Positions 7,235 to 24,337 of a DNA stretch of 64,000 nt are shown here, piece after piece. A program made the position numbers and the translations under genes. The stretch is taken from NCBI RefSeq assembly GCF_016722765.1, contig NZ_JAEQND010000008.1, forward strand, positions 124,001 through 188,000, in the 5' to 3' direction. The first letter of the stretch is position 1, and each line of letters opens with the position of its first letter. The notes under the pieces are model-generated. The model had not been told where the DNA came from and ran no database searches. It saw nothing but the letters and a program-made list of their open reading frames with translations. This DNA comes from Ramlibacter alkalitolerans. Lineage in GTDB: Bacteria; Pseudomonadota; Gammaproteobacteria; Burkholderiales; Burkholderiaceae_C.

Positions 7235-8086
7235 ATGAAGATCCATTTCCTGCTCGACGAGCAGGTGCACTTGCAGCCATGCCCGACCTTCGTGTCGGCC
7301 ATGGCGCTGCTGGCGGACCGTGGTTTCACGGTCACCCGCGGCATTCCGGAGGCAGCGCTGCTGTGCCCGGACCGGATGTGCGTGCGGCACGACCTGTACG
7401 TGCTGGAATCGCGCAGCGAACTGGCGCTGAGCGTGGCTGCCGTCCTGCATGACCGGGGCGGCCAGTTCCTCAATCCCTACCCGGCCTGCGCCCTGGCGCA
7501 GAACCGGATCACCGCCGCCAGCCGGCTGGCGGCTGCCGGCGTGGCGGTGCCGCGCTCCTGGGTGACCGCGGATTTCGCCATGCTGTGCGAGCTCGCCGCG
7601 GAGCAGACCGTGATCGTGAAGCCGTACCGCACTTCCGCGGCTTGCCGGCACGTGGTGGCCCACGGCCCCGACGACCTGGTCGGCATTCCGCTGCGCGAGC
7701 AGCCGGTGCTGGTGCAGGAGTTCATCGAGCGCTGCGGCCCCGACCTGCAGCTGCAGGTGATCGGCGAGCAGGTCGGCGCGGTCGAACGCGAGGCGCCCAC
7801 GGCGGCCGCCGTCACCGTCACGCCGGAACTGCGCGAGATCGCGCTGCGCTGCGGGCGCGTGTTCGGCCTGAGCGTCTACAGCATCGACATCGTGCAGGGG
7901 CCCGAGGGTCCCGTCGTGGTCGATTTCGACCGCGCACCGTGCCTGGCCGGCGTGCCGCAGGCCGCCGCACTGCTGGCGCGCCACATCGAGAACGTGGTCG
8001 GCGGCCATACCCCCTTGCAGCGCCATCCGCCGACGCTGCACGTGGCGCCCGGATGGTCCGGGCTGCTGCAGGGAATGGCAGCGTGA
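7235..8086 (+). CDS. ATP-grasp domain protein (RimK-like)
   Basis: 283 residues. The N-terminal part resembles a pre-ATP-grasp domain, with NPYPACALAQNRITAASRLA as in RimK/LysX ligases, followed by VIVKPYRTSAAC (ATP-binding lysine) and a hinge QEFIERCGPD. The last metal-binding motif is VVVDFDRAPC, where ligases normally have an asparagine (D-V-N); the missing asparagine makes activity uncertain. Family members join a carboxylate to an amine using ATP. A TAGCAT hexamer six bases before the ATG suggests a leaderless message. Substrate unknown. Confidence 0.75.
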   Translation: MKIHFLLDEQVHLQPCPTFVSAMALLADRGFTVTRGIPEAALLCPDRMCVRHDLYVLESRSELALSVAAVLHDRGGQFLNPYPACALAQNRITAASRLAAAGVAVPRSWVTADFAMLCELAAEQTVIVKPYRTSAACRHVVAHGPDDLVGIPLREQPVLVQEFIERCGPDLQLQVIGEQVGAVEREAPTAAAVTVTPELREIALRCGRVFGLSVYSIDIVQGPEGPVVVDFDRAPCLAGVPQAAALLARHIENVVGGHTPLQRHPPTLHVAPGWSGLLQGMAA

Positions 8087-8206
8087 GGTGACGATGTTTT
8101 TCCGCGCGGGCTGACGGCCGGCGTGGCGTCGGGGCGGGGGACCGGTGACCCCCTCGCAGCGGCGCCGCCGGCAGCTGGCCGGCGCGGACGGGCCCGCCCC
8201 CAAGAA

Positions 8207-8581
8207 TCAATACTCCAGGGCGAAGGCTTCGCGCAGCGCGGCGCAGAAGGCGGGCGTGCCGGTGAGGGTCACGCTGAGCGTCACGCGCGGTTCGCCGGCG
8301 GCGCCGGCGTGCAGTTCCAGGCCCGTGCCGCTGCGATAGCGCACGGCCAGCGTGGTGGCCACTTCGCGCACCCCTTGCAGTTCGCAGTCCCACGCGGCGC
8401 CTTCGTCGAGCGGGCCGGGCGCGCCGAACTGCGCATGCGCCCAATCGAGCACACGCGCCACTTCGTCCTGCAGCGCGCGCAACTGCGCCGGTGCGGCGGC
8501 GGCCATGGCATCGAAGCTGCCGTGGCCGTGTTCGTCGTCGCTGTAGTCGAAGTCAAGGTAGTGGAGCGGGCCGGCCGTCAT
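8207..8581 (-). CDS. Hypothetical protein
   Basis: 124 residues, acidic N-terminus (YLDFDYSDDEHGHGSFDAMA), then a mixed alpha/beta pattern ending in a beta-rich stretch LSVTLTGTPAFCAALREAF. No signal peptide or membrane helix. I do not recognise a family. Good third-position GC bias supports coding. A TATCAT hexamer lies seven bases upstream of the ATG. Convergent with the ATP-grasp gene; the 120 bp between them holds no clear terminator. Confidence 0.62.
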   Translation of the reverse strand: MTAGPLHYLDFDYSDDEHGHGSFDAMAAAAPAQLRALQDEVARVLDWAHAQFGAPGPLDEGAAWDCELQGVREVATTLAVRYRSGTGLELHAGAAGEPRVTLSVTLTGTPAFCAALREAFALEY

Positions 8582-8752
8582 GCGCGCGATGATAGGGCGG
8601 CTGGTGCTGAGGCAAGCGGGATGTAGGCCGGCGTCCCATCGCGCTTCTGCCTTGCTCCTACGCCGGGATAACAGTCCCGTTCAGGATGCGTTCATGCCCG
8701 CCGGCCTAATCTCGCTTCCATGGAAAACGCAATCGACAGGAGGTCAGATTCC

Positions 8753-9505
8753 ATGAAAGCCCATCTTCGCAAGAACGCCGCCGCGGCCATGCTGCTGCTG
8801 GCTCCCCTCGGTGCCGCCCTCGTGGCGCAACCGGCCGCCGCGCAATATGCACCGCAGTACCGCGTGGCACAGGTCGCGCCCGGCCACGTCACGAACGTGG
8901 CCGTGCCGGCGGTGGAATCGTTCGTCGCCGACCTGGATCGCGGCCGGCTCGAGCCGGGGCGCGTGCTGCACTTCCGCCTGCTGGGCACGCCGCGCTCGAA
9001 CGTGGTGGTGAACATCCAGAACATCGTGAGCGACCTGCCACTGGCGGAGACGCAGCCGGGCGTGTACGTCGGCAGCTACACCATCCGCCGTTCGGACGAC
9101 GTGAAGATGCTCGATCGCGCCGTGGCCGTCCTGCGGACCGGCGGCAAGCACGCGGTGGCGCGCGTCAACATGGGCTGGCGCGAGCAGCAAGCGTCCGCGC
9201 AGCACGGTCGCGACACGACGCCGCCGCGGATCCTGGACATGACGCCGCACAACGGTGAGCGCGTGTCGGACCGCGGCCGCAACACCCGCCTGTCCGCCCG
9301 CCTCAGCGACGACGGCAGCGGCGTCGACCCCGCTTCGGTGCGCCTGCGCATCAACGGCCGCGACGTGTCGCGCGACGTGCGCGTCCGTGACGACGAGGTC
9401 CACTATCGCGAGGACCTGCCGCGCGGCCGCCACACGGTGGAACTGGCCGTGCGTGACCGGGCCGGCAACGCAACGCGCACGACGTGGACCTTCAACGTGG
9501 TCTGA
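8753..9505 (+). CDS. Secreted Ig-like domain protein
   Basis: 250 residues from ATG 8753, chosen for its AGGAGG site at 8738-8743 rather than the upstream ATG at 8720. A signal peptide (positive MKAHLRKN, hydrophobic core, cleavage after AQPAAAQ) is followed by a beta-rich domain with GVYVGSYTIR and a C-terminal bacterial Ig-like domain (DTTPPRILDMTPHNGERV, GSGVDPASVRLRINGRDVS, ELAVRDRAGNATRTTWTFNVV). Such domains are structural or adhesive in the periplasm or at the surface. The gene stands alone and is followed by a strong terminator. Confidence 0.75.
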   Translation: MKAHLRKNAAAAMLLLAPLGAALVAQPAAAQYAPQYRVAQVAPGHVTNVAVPAVESFVADLDRGRLEPGRVLHFRLLGTPRSNVVVNIQNIVSDLPLAETQPGVYVGSYTIRRSDDVKMLDRAVAVLRTGGKHAVARVNMGWREQQASAQHGRDTTPPRILDMTPHNGERVSDRGRNTRLSARLSDDGSGVDPASVRLRINGRDVSRDVRVRDDEVHYREDLPRGRHTVELAVRDRAGNATRTTWTFNVV

Positions 9506-9525
9506 CGCCGCCGCGGCGATGAACC

Positions 9526-9554
9526 AAGGGCCTCCTTCGCGGGAGGCCCTTTTT
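9526..9554 (+). terminator. Rho-independent terminator
   Basis: Stem AAGGGCCTCC (9526-9535) pairs with GGAGGCCCTT (9542-9551) around a 6-nt loop, followed by TTT. It ends the Ig-like protein gene 21 bp after its stop. Confidence 0.85.
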
Positions 9555-9587
9555 CATTGGGTCGCGCCTCTTCGGCCCGCCGGGCGA

Positions 9588-11222
9588 CTACGCGCGGCCG
9601 GCGGCCACCCTGCTCGAGATGAGCTCCATGAGCGCGTCCATGTCGAGGGGCTTGACGAGGTGGCGGTCGAAGCCGGCCTCGTGCGCACTCTGCACGTCAT
9701 GCGGCTGTCCCCAGCCCGTCACGGCGACCACGGTGCGGCCGGGGCCGGCGGCGTGCGCGCGGATGCGGCGGCAGGCGTCGTAGCCGTTCAGGCCCGGCAT
9801 GCCGATGTCCAGCAGCACCAGTTCCGGATCGAAAGCGGCCGCCGCGTCCACCGCGGCCTCGCCGTCGTGCACCGTCTTCACCTCGTGCCCCATCACCTCC
9901 AGCAGGGTGGACAGCGTCTCGGCGGCATCGCGGTTGTCGTCGGCGACCAGGATGCGCAGGCAGCCTTCCGCGCAGGCGGGAGCTTGCGCGGCATCCGACG
10001 CGTCGTCGGCGACCAGGTTCGCGGCCAGCGGCAGGCAGACGCGGAACATGCTGCCCTTGCCGGCCCCCTCGCTGCTGGCCGTGATCTCGCCGCCGTGCAG
10101 CTGCACCAGCCGGCGCGTGAGCGCCAGGCCGATGCCCAGGCCGCCGCGCGAGCGCGCCAGCGCCGGCTCCTCCTGCGAGAACATCTCGAACACGCTCTCC
10201 AGCCGGTGCGGCGCGATGCCGATGCCGCTGTCGTGGATGGAGACCACGACCGTGCCGCCGTCGACCACCGCACGCACCTCGATCTGGCCGCCCGGGTCCG
10301 TGTACTTGGCCGCGTTGCTCAGGAGGTTGGCGAAGGCTTGCGCCAGCCGCGCCCGGTCGGCGTCGACCACCAGCTTCATCGGCGGCTGCAGCAGCGTCAG
10401 CTTGTGGCCGGCACCGTCCACCTGCGGCTGCGTCGTTTCCACCGCATCGGCCAGCACGGTATCGAGCGCCACCGGCTCGCGGCGCAGCTCGATGCGGCCC
10501 TGGTTGATGCGGCTGATGTCCATCAGGTCGTCGATCAGGCGGCCCATGGCGGTGACCTGGCGGTCGATCACGTCGCTCGCCCAGTGCACGTCCGTGGTGT
10601 CGGGGCCGCGCAGCTTCAGGTAGTGGATGGCGTTGCGCACCGGCGCCAGCGGGTTGCGCAGCTCGTGCGCAAGCGTCGCCAGGAATTCGTCCTTGCGCCG
10701 GTTCGCTTCCAGCAGGCGTGCCTGGCTTTGCTGCAGTTCCAGCGTGCGCTCGGTGACGCGCTGGTCGAGCGAGGCATTGAGCTCGCTCAGGCTGCGGTTG
10801 GCCTGTTCCAGCTCGCGGCCCTTGCGGTGCAGTTCGGCGAACACCGAGACCTTGGACTTGAGCACCGCCGGATTCACCGGCTTGTGCAGGTAGTCCACCG
10901 CCCCCGTGCCGTAGCCCTCGAGGATGTGCTGGTCCTCGTTGTAGTAGGCCGTGAGGAAGATGATCGGGATGCGCGCCGTCTTGCGCCGCACCTTGATCAT
11001 CTGCGCCAGCTCGAAGCCCGTCATGCCCGGCATGCGCACGTCGAGCACCAGCACCGCGAATTCGTCGGCCATCAGCGCCAGCAGCGCCTCGTCGCCGGAG
11101 GTGGCACGCACCAGCCGGTAGCTCGGGTCGTCCAGGATGGATTCCAGCACCGACAGGTTGCGGGGCTCATCGTCGACGATCAGGATGTTGACCATGCCGG
11201 TCACGGTGGCAGTCGTTTCCAT
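9588..11222 (-). CDS. Hybrid histidine kinase, REC-HisKA-HATPase-REC
   Basis: 544 residues, soluble. Domains in order: receiver 1 (residues about 12-130, phospho-Asp61 in LVLDVRMPG), coiled coil, HisKA with phospho-His186 (LATLAHELRNPLAP), HATPase with N-box NLLSNAAKY and G-boxes DSGIGI and GGLGIGLAL, and receiver 2 (about 422-540, Asp472 in LLDIGMPG). It lies only 7 bp after the giant poly-HAMP kinase on the same strand, so it is almost certainly co-transcribed. An N-terminal receiver on a kinase usually takes phosphate from another kinase, so it may act as the next step of a relay. No DNA-binding output domain in the pair. Confidence 0.93.
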   Translation of the reverse strand: METTATVTGMVNILIVDDEPRNLSVLESILDDPSYRLVRATSGDEALLALMADEFAVLVLDVRMPGMTGFELAQMIKVRRKTARIPIIFLTAYYNEDQHILEGYGTGAVDYLHKPVNPAVLKSKVSVFAELHRKGRELEQANRSLSELNASLDQRVTERTLELQQSQARLLEANRRKDEFLATLAHELRNPLAPVRNAIHYLKLRGPDTTDVHWASDVIDRQVTAMGRLIDDLMDISRINQGRIELRREPVALDTVLADAVETTQPQVDGAGHKLTLLQPPMKLVVDADRARLAQAFANLLSNAAKYTDPGGQIEVRAVVDGGTVVVSIHDSGIGIAPHRLESVFEMFSQEEPALARSRGGLGIGLALTRRLVQLHGGEITASSEGAGKGSMFRVCLPLAANLVADDASDAAQAPACAEGCLRILVADDNRDAAETLSTLLEVMGHEVKTVHDGEAAVDAAAAFDPELVLLDIGMPGLNGYDACRRIRAHAAGPGRTVVAVTGWGQPHDVQSAHEAGFDRHLVKPLDMDALMELISSRVAAGRA

Positions 11223-11229
11223 GCCGGCC

Positions 11230-18423
<7,194 letters not shown>

Positions 18424-18475
18424 GATTCTCCGCTCTGTTGTTCCGCGGCGCCTGAAAATTCGCCTAAGTTGCCGG

Positions 18476-18497
18476 GACTGAACGGAAATGTTCAGTC
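18476..18497. promoter_or_regulatory. 22-bp perfect palindrome upstream of the poly-HAMP kinase
   Basis: GACTGAAC (18476-18483), six bases, GTTCAGTC (18490-18497). It lies about 55 bp upstream of the kinase start in the 276-bp space that should hold its promoter. It looks like a dimeric repressor or activator operator, but no regulator is identified. Confidence 0.45.
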
Positions 18498-18699
18498 TGG
18501 CGGCGGCTAGTGTCCGGATGTTGATCCCTTCGTTTCGTAGGACGACGCCGACGCGCGCCGACAGCGGAGCACGCATGGTCGAGCATTCGTGAATGATTTG
18601 CGGCAGTGTGGGGAGCCGCTGACAGGGCGTATCTGCGTTACGGGCGGTTGCCGCCCTTCGTTCAGGCTTCATTCATGGTCAGGCAGCCACACTGGCCCC

Positions 18700-18807
18700 A
18701 TGACGACGAAGGCCCATCTCGCCACCGTGAAACTCCTGGCCCAGCTGGTCGGTTCCGTGGTGCTCGCCTGCGTGGTCCTCCTCGCGCTGGCCGCCTTGAT
18801 CGGCTAG
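18700..18807 (+). CDS. Possible 35-residue single-span membrane peptide
   Basis: Starts MTTKAHLATVKLLAQLV and continues with one hydrophobic helix (GSVVLACVVLLALAALIG) to the stop at 18807. The short positive N-terminus before the helix fits an inner-membrane small protein with the C-terminus outside. There is no strong ribosome binding site, and no family is recognised. It could be a chance open frame; moderate to low confidence. Confidence 0.4.
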   Translation: MTTKAHLATVKLLAQLVGSVVLACVVLLALAALIG

Positions 18808-18911
18808 AGAGCCTCCCCGGCACATCCGTGCATGGCGCGGTGCAGGCTCTGCCGCTACAGTGCGCGCAGCACGCTTTCCGCCCAGTGCGGCAACCCCCGA
18901 GGAGAACCATC

Positions 18912-19238
18912 ATGGTGAAGGTCAGCGTCCTGTATCCCAACACCGAAGGCGCGCGTTTCGACCACGCGTACTACCGCGACAAGCACATGCCCCTGCTGAA
19001 GGAACGCATGGGCAGCGCCTGCCTGTACTACACGGTCGACAAGGGCCTGGCCGGCGGCGCCCCCGGTGCGCCGGCGCCCTTCGTGGGCATGTGCCACATC
19101 TACTGCGAATCGGCCGAGTCGTTCCAGCAGGCGTTCGCGCCCCACGCGCAGGAGATCCTGGGCGACATCCGCAACTACACCGACTTGCAGCCGATCCTCC
19201 AGGTGAGCGAGGTCGTGGTCGACGCGCCTGCGCGCTAA
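18912..19238 (+). CDS. EthD-family protein
   Basis: 108 residues, ferredoxin-like alpha/beta fold of the EthD family. Typical features are the opening VKVSVLYPN, then FDHAYYRDKHMPLLKE with the conserved Y-x-x-x-H-x-P, and the C-terminal DLQPILQVSEVV. Members occur as small dimeric proteins, some in ether or quinone degradation; the role here is not shown by neighbours. The start ATG follows GGAGAACC. Its last 4 bp overlap the convergent RNB gene. Confidence 0.85.
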   Translation: MVKVSVLYPNTEGARFDHAYYRDKHMPLLKERMGSACLYYTVDKGLAGGAPGAPAPFVGMCHIYCESAESFQQAFAPHAQEILGDIRNYTDLQPILQVSEVVVDAPAR

Positions 19239-20686
19239 GCCCGTTCGAAGTCGATGAAACCCTGCTGCGGGTCGACGGCGACGAGCCGCACCCGCAGCGC
19301 ATCGCCCACGTCCGCGCCCTCGAAGCCGCGCACCAGCCGGCCTTCGAGCAGCGGCCGCGCGATGCGCACGAAGGTCCCCTTCGGCGCCGCGCCGGTCACG
19401 ATCGCGTCGAAAGCCTCGCCGATGCGCTCGCGCAGCAGCCAGGCGGCCGCCGCCTTGAGCACCTGGCGCTCGACGCGGTTCGCGTTGTCTTCCTGCAAGG
19501 TGCAGTGGCGCGCGATCGCGCCCAGGGCCTCGAAGGAATACGGCGGCGCCTCGCGCGCCAGTGCGGCCTTCAGCAGCCGCTGCGTCACCAGGTCGGGATA
19601 GCGGCGGTTCGGCGCCGTTGAGTGCGCGTAGTCGCTCACCGCCAGCCCGAAGTGCCCCTCGCCCGCCACGCCCGGCGGCGCCGCTGCGTATTCGCCGGGA
19701 CCGAGCATCTTCACGATCTTCAGCGACAGGTCGCCGAAGCCTTGCGGGTCGGCCTGCCGGCGCTCGCACAGGAAGCGATCGAGCGCCACCGGGTCCGGTG
19801 CATCCGGCAGCGTCACGCCATGCTGTGCCGCCAGCGCCTCGATGCGGTCCCAGCGCCGCGGTGACTGCAGGAAGCGGCGCAGCGAAGGAAAGCCCTGTTC
19901 GACCAGGAAGCGCGCGGTCGCCGCGTTGGTGGCGATCATCAGGTCGGCGATCAGGTCCTTGGCCCGGTTCTTCTCGTCGGGCCGCAGGTCCACCAGCCGG
20001 CCCTCCTCGAACACCGGCCGCGCCGACACCGTCTTCACGTTGAGCGCGCCGCGCCGCTGCCGCCATTGCCGCAGGCGCTCCGCCACCGCGTCGTGCAGGC
20101 GCAGCTGCTCCTGCAACGCGGGCCGCTGCGCGACCTGTGCCGGCGGCGACCCTTCGCCGTCCAGCCACAGCGACACTTCGTCGTACGTGAGCTTCGCCCG
20201 GTTCAACACGGCGGCCCGGTAGATCTGCGCCTGCGTCACGCCGCCCGCGGCGTCCACCTGCATGTCGACCACCACGGCGAGCCGCTCCTGGCCTTCATGC
20301 AGCGAAGTGCGATCGGTCGACAGCACTTCGGGCAGCATCGGAAACACGCCGGCCGCCGTGTAGACCGAGGTCGTGTTGACGCCCGCGTGGGCATCCACCG
20401 CGCCACCGGGCGGCACCATCGCATCGACGTCGGCGACGGCGACGAGCAGCCGTGCCGCGCCCTGCGGCAGCGCCTGCGCGACGCTCAGCTGGTCGAGGTC
20501 GCGCGTGTCGTCGTTGTCGATCGAGAACCAGTCGAGCTCGCGCAGGTCGCGGATGTCGCCATCGGCTCCGGGGCCGGTCGCGCGCGCGCTTTCAGCCTCC
20601 CGCAGCGCCTGCGGCGCGAAGTCGGGCAGCAGTCCGCGGTCCCGCATCGCGTCCTCGGCGAGCTGGCGAAGGTCAGGCAGGTCCAT
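19235..20686 (-). CDS. RNB-domain (RNase II/R-type) exoribonuclease
   Basis: 483 residues from ATG 20686 (a TTG two codons earlier is possible). The catalytic RNB domain fills most of the protein: IDNDDTRDLDQLSVA holds the aspartate cluster that binds Mg2+, followed by LLVAVADVDAMVP, FPMLPEVLSTDRTSL and HSTAPNRRYPDLVTQRLL. The C-terminus (about 400-483) resembles an S1-like tail. N-terminal cold-shock domains of full RNase II/R are missing, so this is the short RNB form. Predicted 3'-5' RNA degradation in the cytosol. GATAGT lies eight bases upstream of the ATG, suggesting a very short leader. Confidence 0.9.
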   Translation of the reverse strand: MDLPDLRQLAEDAMRDRGLLPDFAPQALREAESARATGPGADGDIRDLRELDWFSIDNDDTRDLDQLSVAQALPQGAARLLVAVADVDAMVPPGGAVDAHAGVNTTSVYTAAGVFPMLPEVLSTDRTSLHEGQERLAVVVDMQVDAAGGVTQAQIYRAAVLNRAKLTYDEVSLWLDGEGSPPAQVAQRPALQEQLRLHDAVAERLRQWRQRRGALNVKTVSARPVFEEGRLVDLRPDEKNRAKDLIADLMIATNAATARFLVEQGFPSLRRFLQSPRRWDRIEALAAQHGVTLPDAPDPVALDRFLCERRQADPQGFGDLSLKIVKMLGPGEYAAAPPGVAGEGHFGLAVSDYAHSTAPNRRYPDLVTQRLLKAALAREAPPYSFEALGAIARHCTLQEDNANRVERQVLKAAAAWLLRERIGEAFDAIVTGAAPKGTFVRIARPLLEGRLVRGFEGADVGDALRVRLVAVDPQQGFIDFERA

Positions 20687-20714
20687 CGTCAAAGACTATC
20701 TCCTCTCGCTACGC

Positions 20715-20900
20715 AAATTTCCTGGGGGCAGGTCAGAGTCTGGTCAGCCTGTCGGCATCAACATGGCATCCCATGATGCTGGCTGCGGTTGGTCCCTGCA
20801 GCGCGGCTGATGGAAACAAGCAAAGACAACACCCATCCTGAAGGGGTGGTGCAGCCCTGCTGTACCACCGTAGGCCCGGCAAGCGCCGGGCCTTTTTTTT
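20715..20900 (+). ncRNA. Candidate structured small RNA with terminator
   Basis: No plus-strand gene precedes the strong plus-strand terminator at 20872-20900. The upstream sequence folds into consecutive hairpins: GCATC-aac-ATGG / CCAT-GATGC (20755-20779), GCTGC / GCAGC (20782-20802) and GGTGGT-GCA / TGC-tgt-ACCACC (20845-20869), then the terminator. Only short open frames (15-22 codons, no ribosome binding site) are present. The 5' end is a guess. No known RNA family recognised. Confidence 0.5.
20872..20900 (+). terminator. Rho-independent terminator
   Basis: Stem GGCCCGGC (20873-20880) pairs with GCCGGGCC (20885-20892) and is followed by eight T. It points along the plus strand although both neighbouring genes are on the minus strand. 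Confidence 0.85.
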
Positions 20901-20906
20901 GTTCAC

Positions 20907-22796
<1,890 letters not shown>

Positions 22797-23017
22797 GCCT
22801 CGGGCACTCCAGGAGCCTGGACGGCTTCTCGATGCCCAACTTGGCACGCCCGGCGGCAGGTGCTTGTAGGTCAGGAGTCCTGCTGCGTGTCTGTCCCGTG
22901 GAGGCTGCGGCATCCGCCGGGACCACGGCCGGGCTGGTGGGCCGCATGCCGGCTTGGCCCGCGTTCGGCGCTCCGGGAAGGCGGTCTACGCGATCGCGCA
23001 GCCGCCAAACGCGCGCA

Positions 23018-23344
23018 TCACGGGGCGGCGGTGGCGCCGCTGCGCAGGGAGACGCCGTACTCCTGCATCTGGCGCAGCACGGCGCCGCTGGTGCTGGTGA
23101 AGCGCTCCAGCCACTGGCCGGCGTCGCTGCCGGCCTCTTCGCGCAGGCGCTCGGCCATCCAGCGCAGGTAGCGCAGGGAGGTCTGGCGTCCCTGCCACCA
23201 CGACTCGATGTAGTGGCCGGCGGCTTCGGCCGGCATCACGTCCAGGGCCCACTGCATCTGGGCGCGGTACGTGTTGCCGAACAGTCCCACGAAGACGCGG
23301 GATTCGGCAATGAAGGCTTCTTCGAGTTCGCGACGGTCTGCCAT
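23018..23344 (-). CDS. Hypothetical all-helical protein
   Basis: 108 residues from ATG 23344 (MADRRELEEAFIAESR). Long amphipathic helices rich in Trp, Gln and Glu (ALDVMPAEAAGHYIESWWQG, LRYLRWMAERLREEAG), no signal peptide. The pattern is loosely like small phasin-type or structural proteins, but I do not recognise a family. It is the only gene in about 0.9 kb between the PAS kinase and the deoxyribosyltransferase-like gene. Confidence 0.6.
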   Translation of the reverse strand: MADRRELEEAFIAESRVFVGLFGNTYRAQMQWALDVMPAEAAGHYIESWWQGRQTSLRYLRWMAERLREEAGSDAGQWLERFTSTSGAVLRQMQEYGVSLRSGATAAP

Positions 23345-23761
23345 GCTTTTGGGTGCGGTGGGGTATCCAGGGCCGGGAAGGGCGCCCCACCGAAAGTGCC
23401 ATGCCGGTGAAGGCATGCAGGATTGGCACTCCCGGCGGGGCTAATTCGCTGTCCTTGGTTTCCTTGTTCTCGACGCTGCCGGTGTGGCCGCGTGACTCAA
23501 CAGCAAATGCAGGATGTGGGCCAGCCATGCCCCTCAGCACGAAGGTGCCACCCTCTCGCGGCGTGGTCTGCGCGCCCCCTGGCGGCTTGCTCCGAGCGGC
23601 GAGCGCCGACCCTCGGCGCGCGGCCGCTGCCCGGCGCCGCGTGGACGACGCCCGATGCGCGGAACTTTGGTGCCGGGGCGTGCTGCGTGTCATCCCCCAA
23701 AACTGGGGGCGACAGGCGCCAGAATCCCCAACCGGGACGTGGCCTCTGGCCGGAGTTCGCC
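23345..23761. other. 417-bp space without a recognised gene
   Basis: I see no convincing coding region. The part nearest 23345 should hold the promoter of the minus-strand helical protein gene. A hairpin CCCCCA-AAAC-TGGGGG lies at 23694-23709. Base runs here are unusually GC-rich and irregular, which might reflect a decayed gene or an interspersed repeat that cannot be recognised from one copy. Confidence 0.4.
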
Positions 23762-24274
23762 TTAACCCTCGTGCGTGTCGCGCAGCGCGGCGAGCGCCGC
23801 ACGGAGATCGCCGACGACGATCCGGCAAGGCACGGCGAGCATCAGGTTGAGCGGCAGCCCGAACTCCTCCAGCTCCCAGCCCTGTGCGTCCTTGCCGGCC
23901 GGCCCCAGCACCTGCGGGTGGCGGCGGCGGATGCGGGCGGCGAAGCTCCCCTCCTCCGGCACGTAGCCGATCACCGGCTTGCCGCGCGCGACGGCGTAGC
24001 CCACTTCGAAGCAGGTGCCGCTGTCCGGTTCCGGGCCGCGGAAGAATTCGAGGTTGGCGAGGACCGCGTCGCAGCGCTCGATGTGGGCGATGTTGGCGCG
24101 GTAGATGTGCGCTGCCAGGGCCTGCGGCGCGAGGCCTTGCGGAAGGGACGCGTTGAGCGGGAACACGCCCTCGAAGCCATGCTCGGCGCACAGCGCCACG
24201 AGCCGGCGGCCGTGCGCCGCGGCGTCCGGGCGGAACACGTCGGGGCCGGCGAGGTAGAGGCGGTGGAGGGTCAC
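23762..24274 (-). CDS. Nucleoside 2-deoxyribosyltransferase-like protein
   Basis: 170 residues with a GTG start (24274). The N-terminal LYLAGPDVFRPDA, the central HIERCDAVLANLEFFRGPEPDSGTCFEVGYA (Asp, Asn and catalytic-type Glu of the family) and the GKPVIGYVP segment match nucleoside deoxyribosyltransferase fold proteins, which transfer deoxyribose between bases or act as nucleosidases. Cytosolic. It lies 63 bp downstream of the TPR gene on the same strand. A GACAAT hexamer lies close to the GTG, so it may have its own short-leader promoter. Confidence 0.85.
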   Translation of the reverse strand: MTLHRLYLAGPDVFRPDAAAHGRRLVALCAEHGFEGVFPLNASLPQGLAPQALAAHIYRANIAHIERCDAVLANLEFFRGPEPDSGTCFEVGYAVARGKPVIGYVPEEGSFAARIRRRHPQVLGPAGKDAQGWELEEFGLPLNLMLAVPCRIVVGDLRAALAALRDTHEG

Positions 24275-24337
24275 GCCGCCATTGTCACGCGCGCCGGGGG
24301 CCCCACGCGCCTCACGCGCGCCGGCGGCCGCGGGCCG

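Noticed and set aside
18424..18672. Upstream start at 18672 for the poly-HAMP kinase
   Set aside because: The extra 83 residues are low-complexity, unlike the family, and cover the promoter and palindrome. The ATG at 18423 has a ribosome binding site and starts a normal N-terminus.
20811..20906. Plus-strand frame starting METSKDNTHPEG as a small protein
   Set aside because: It has no ribosome binding site and runs into the intrinsic terminator without a stop, so a structured RNA fits better.
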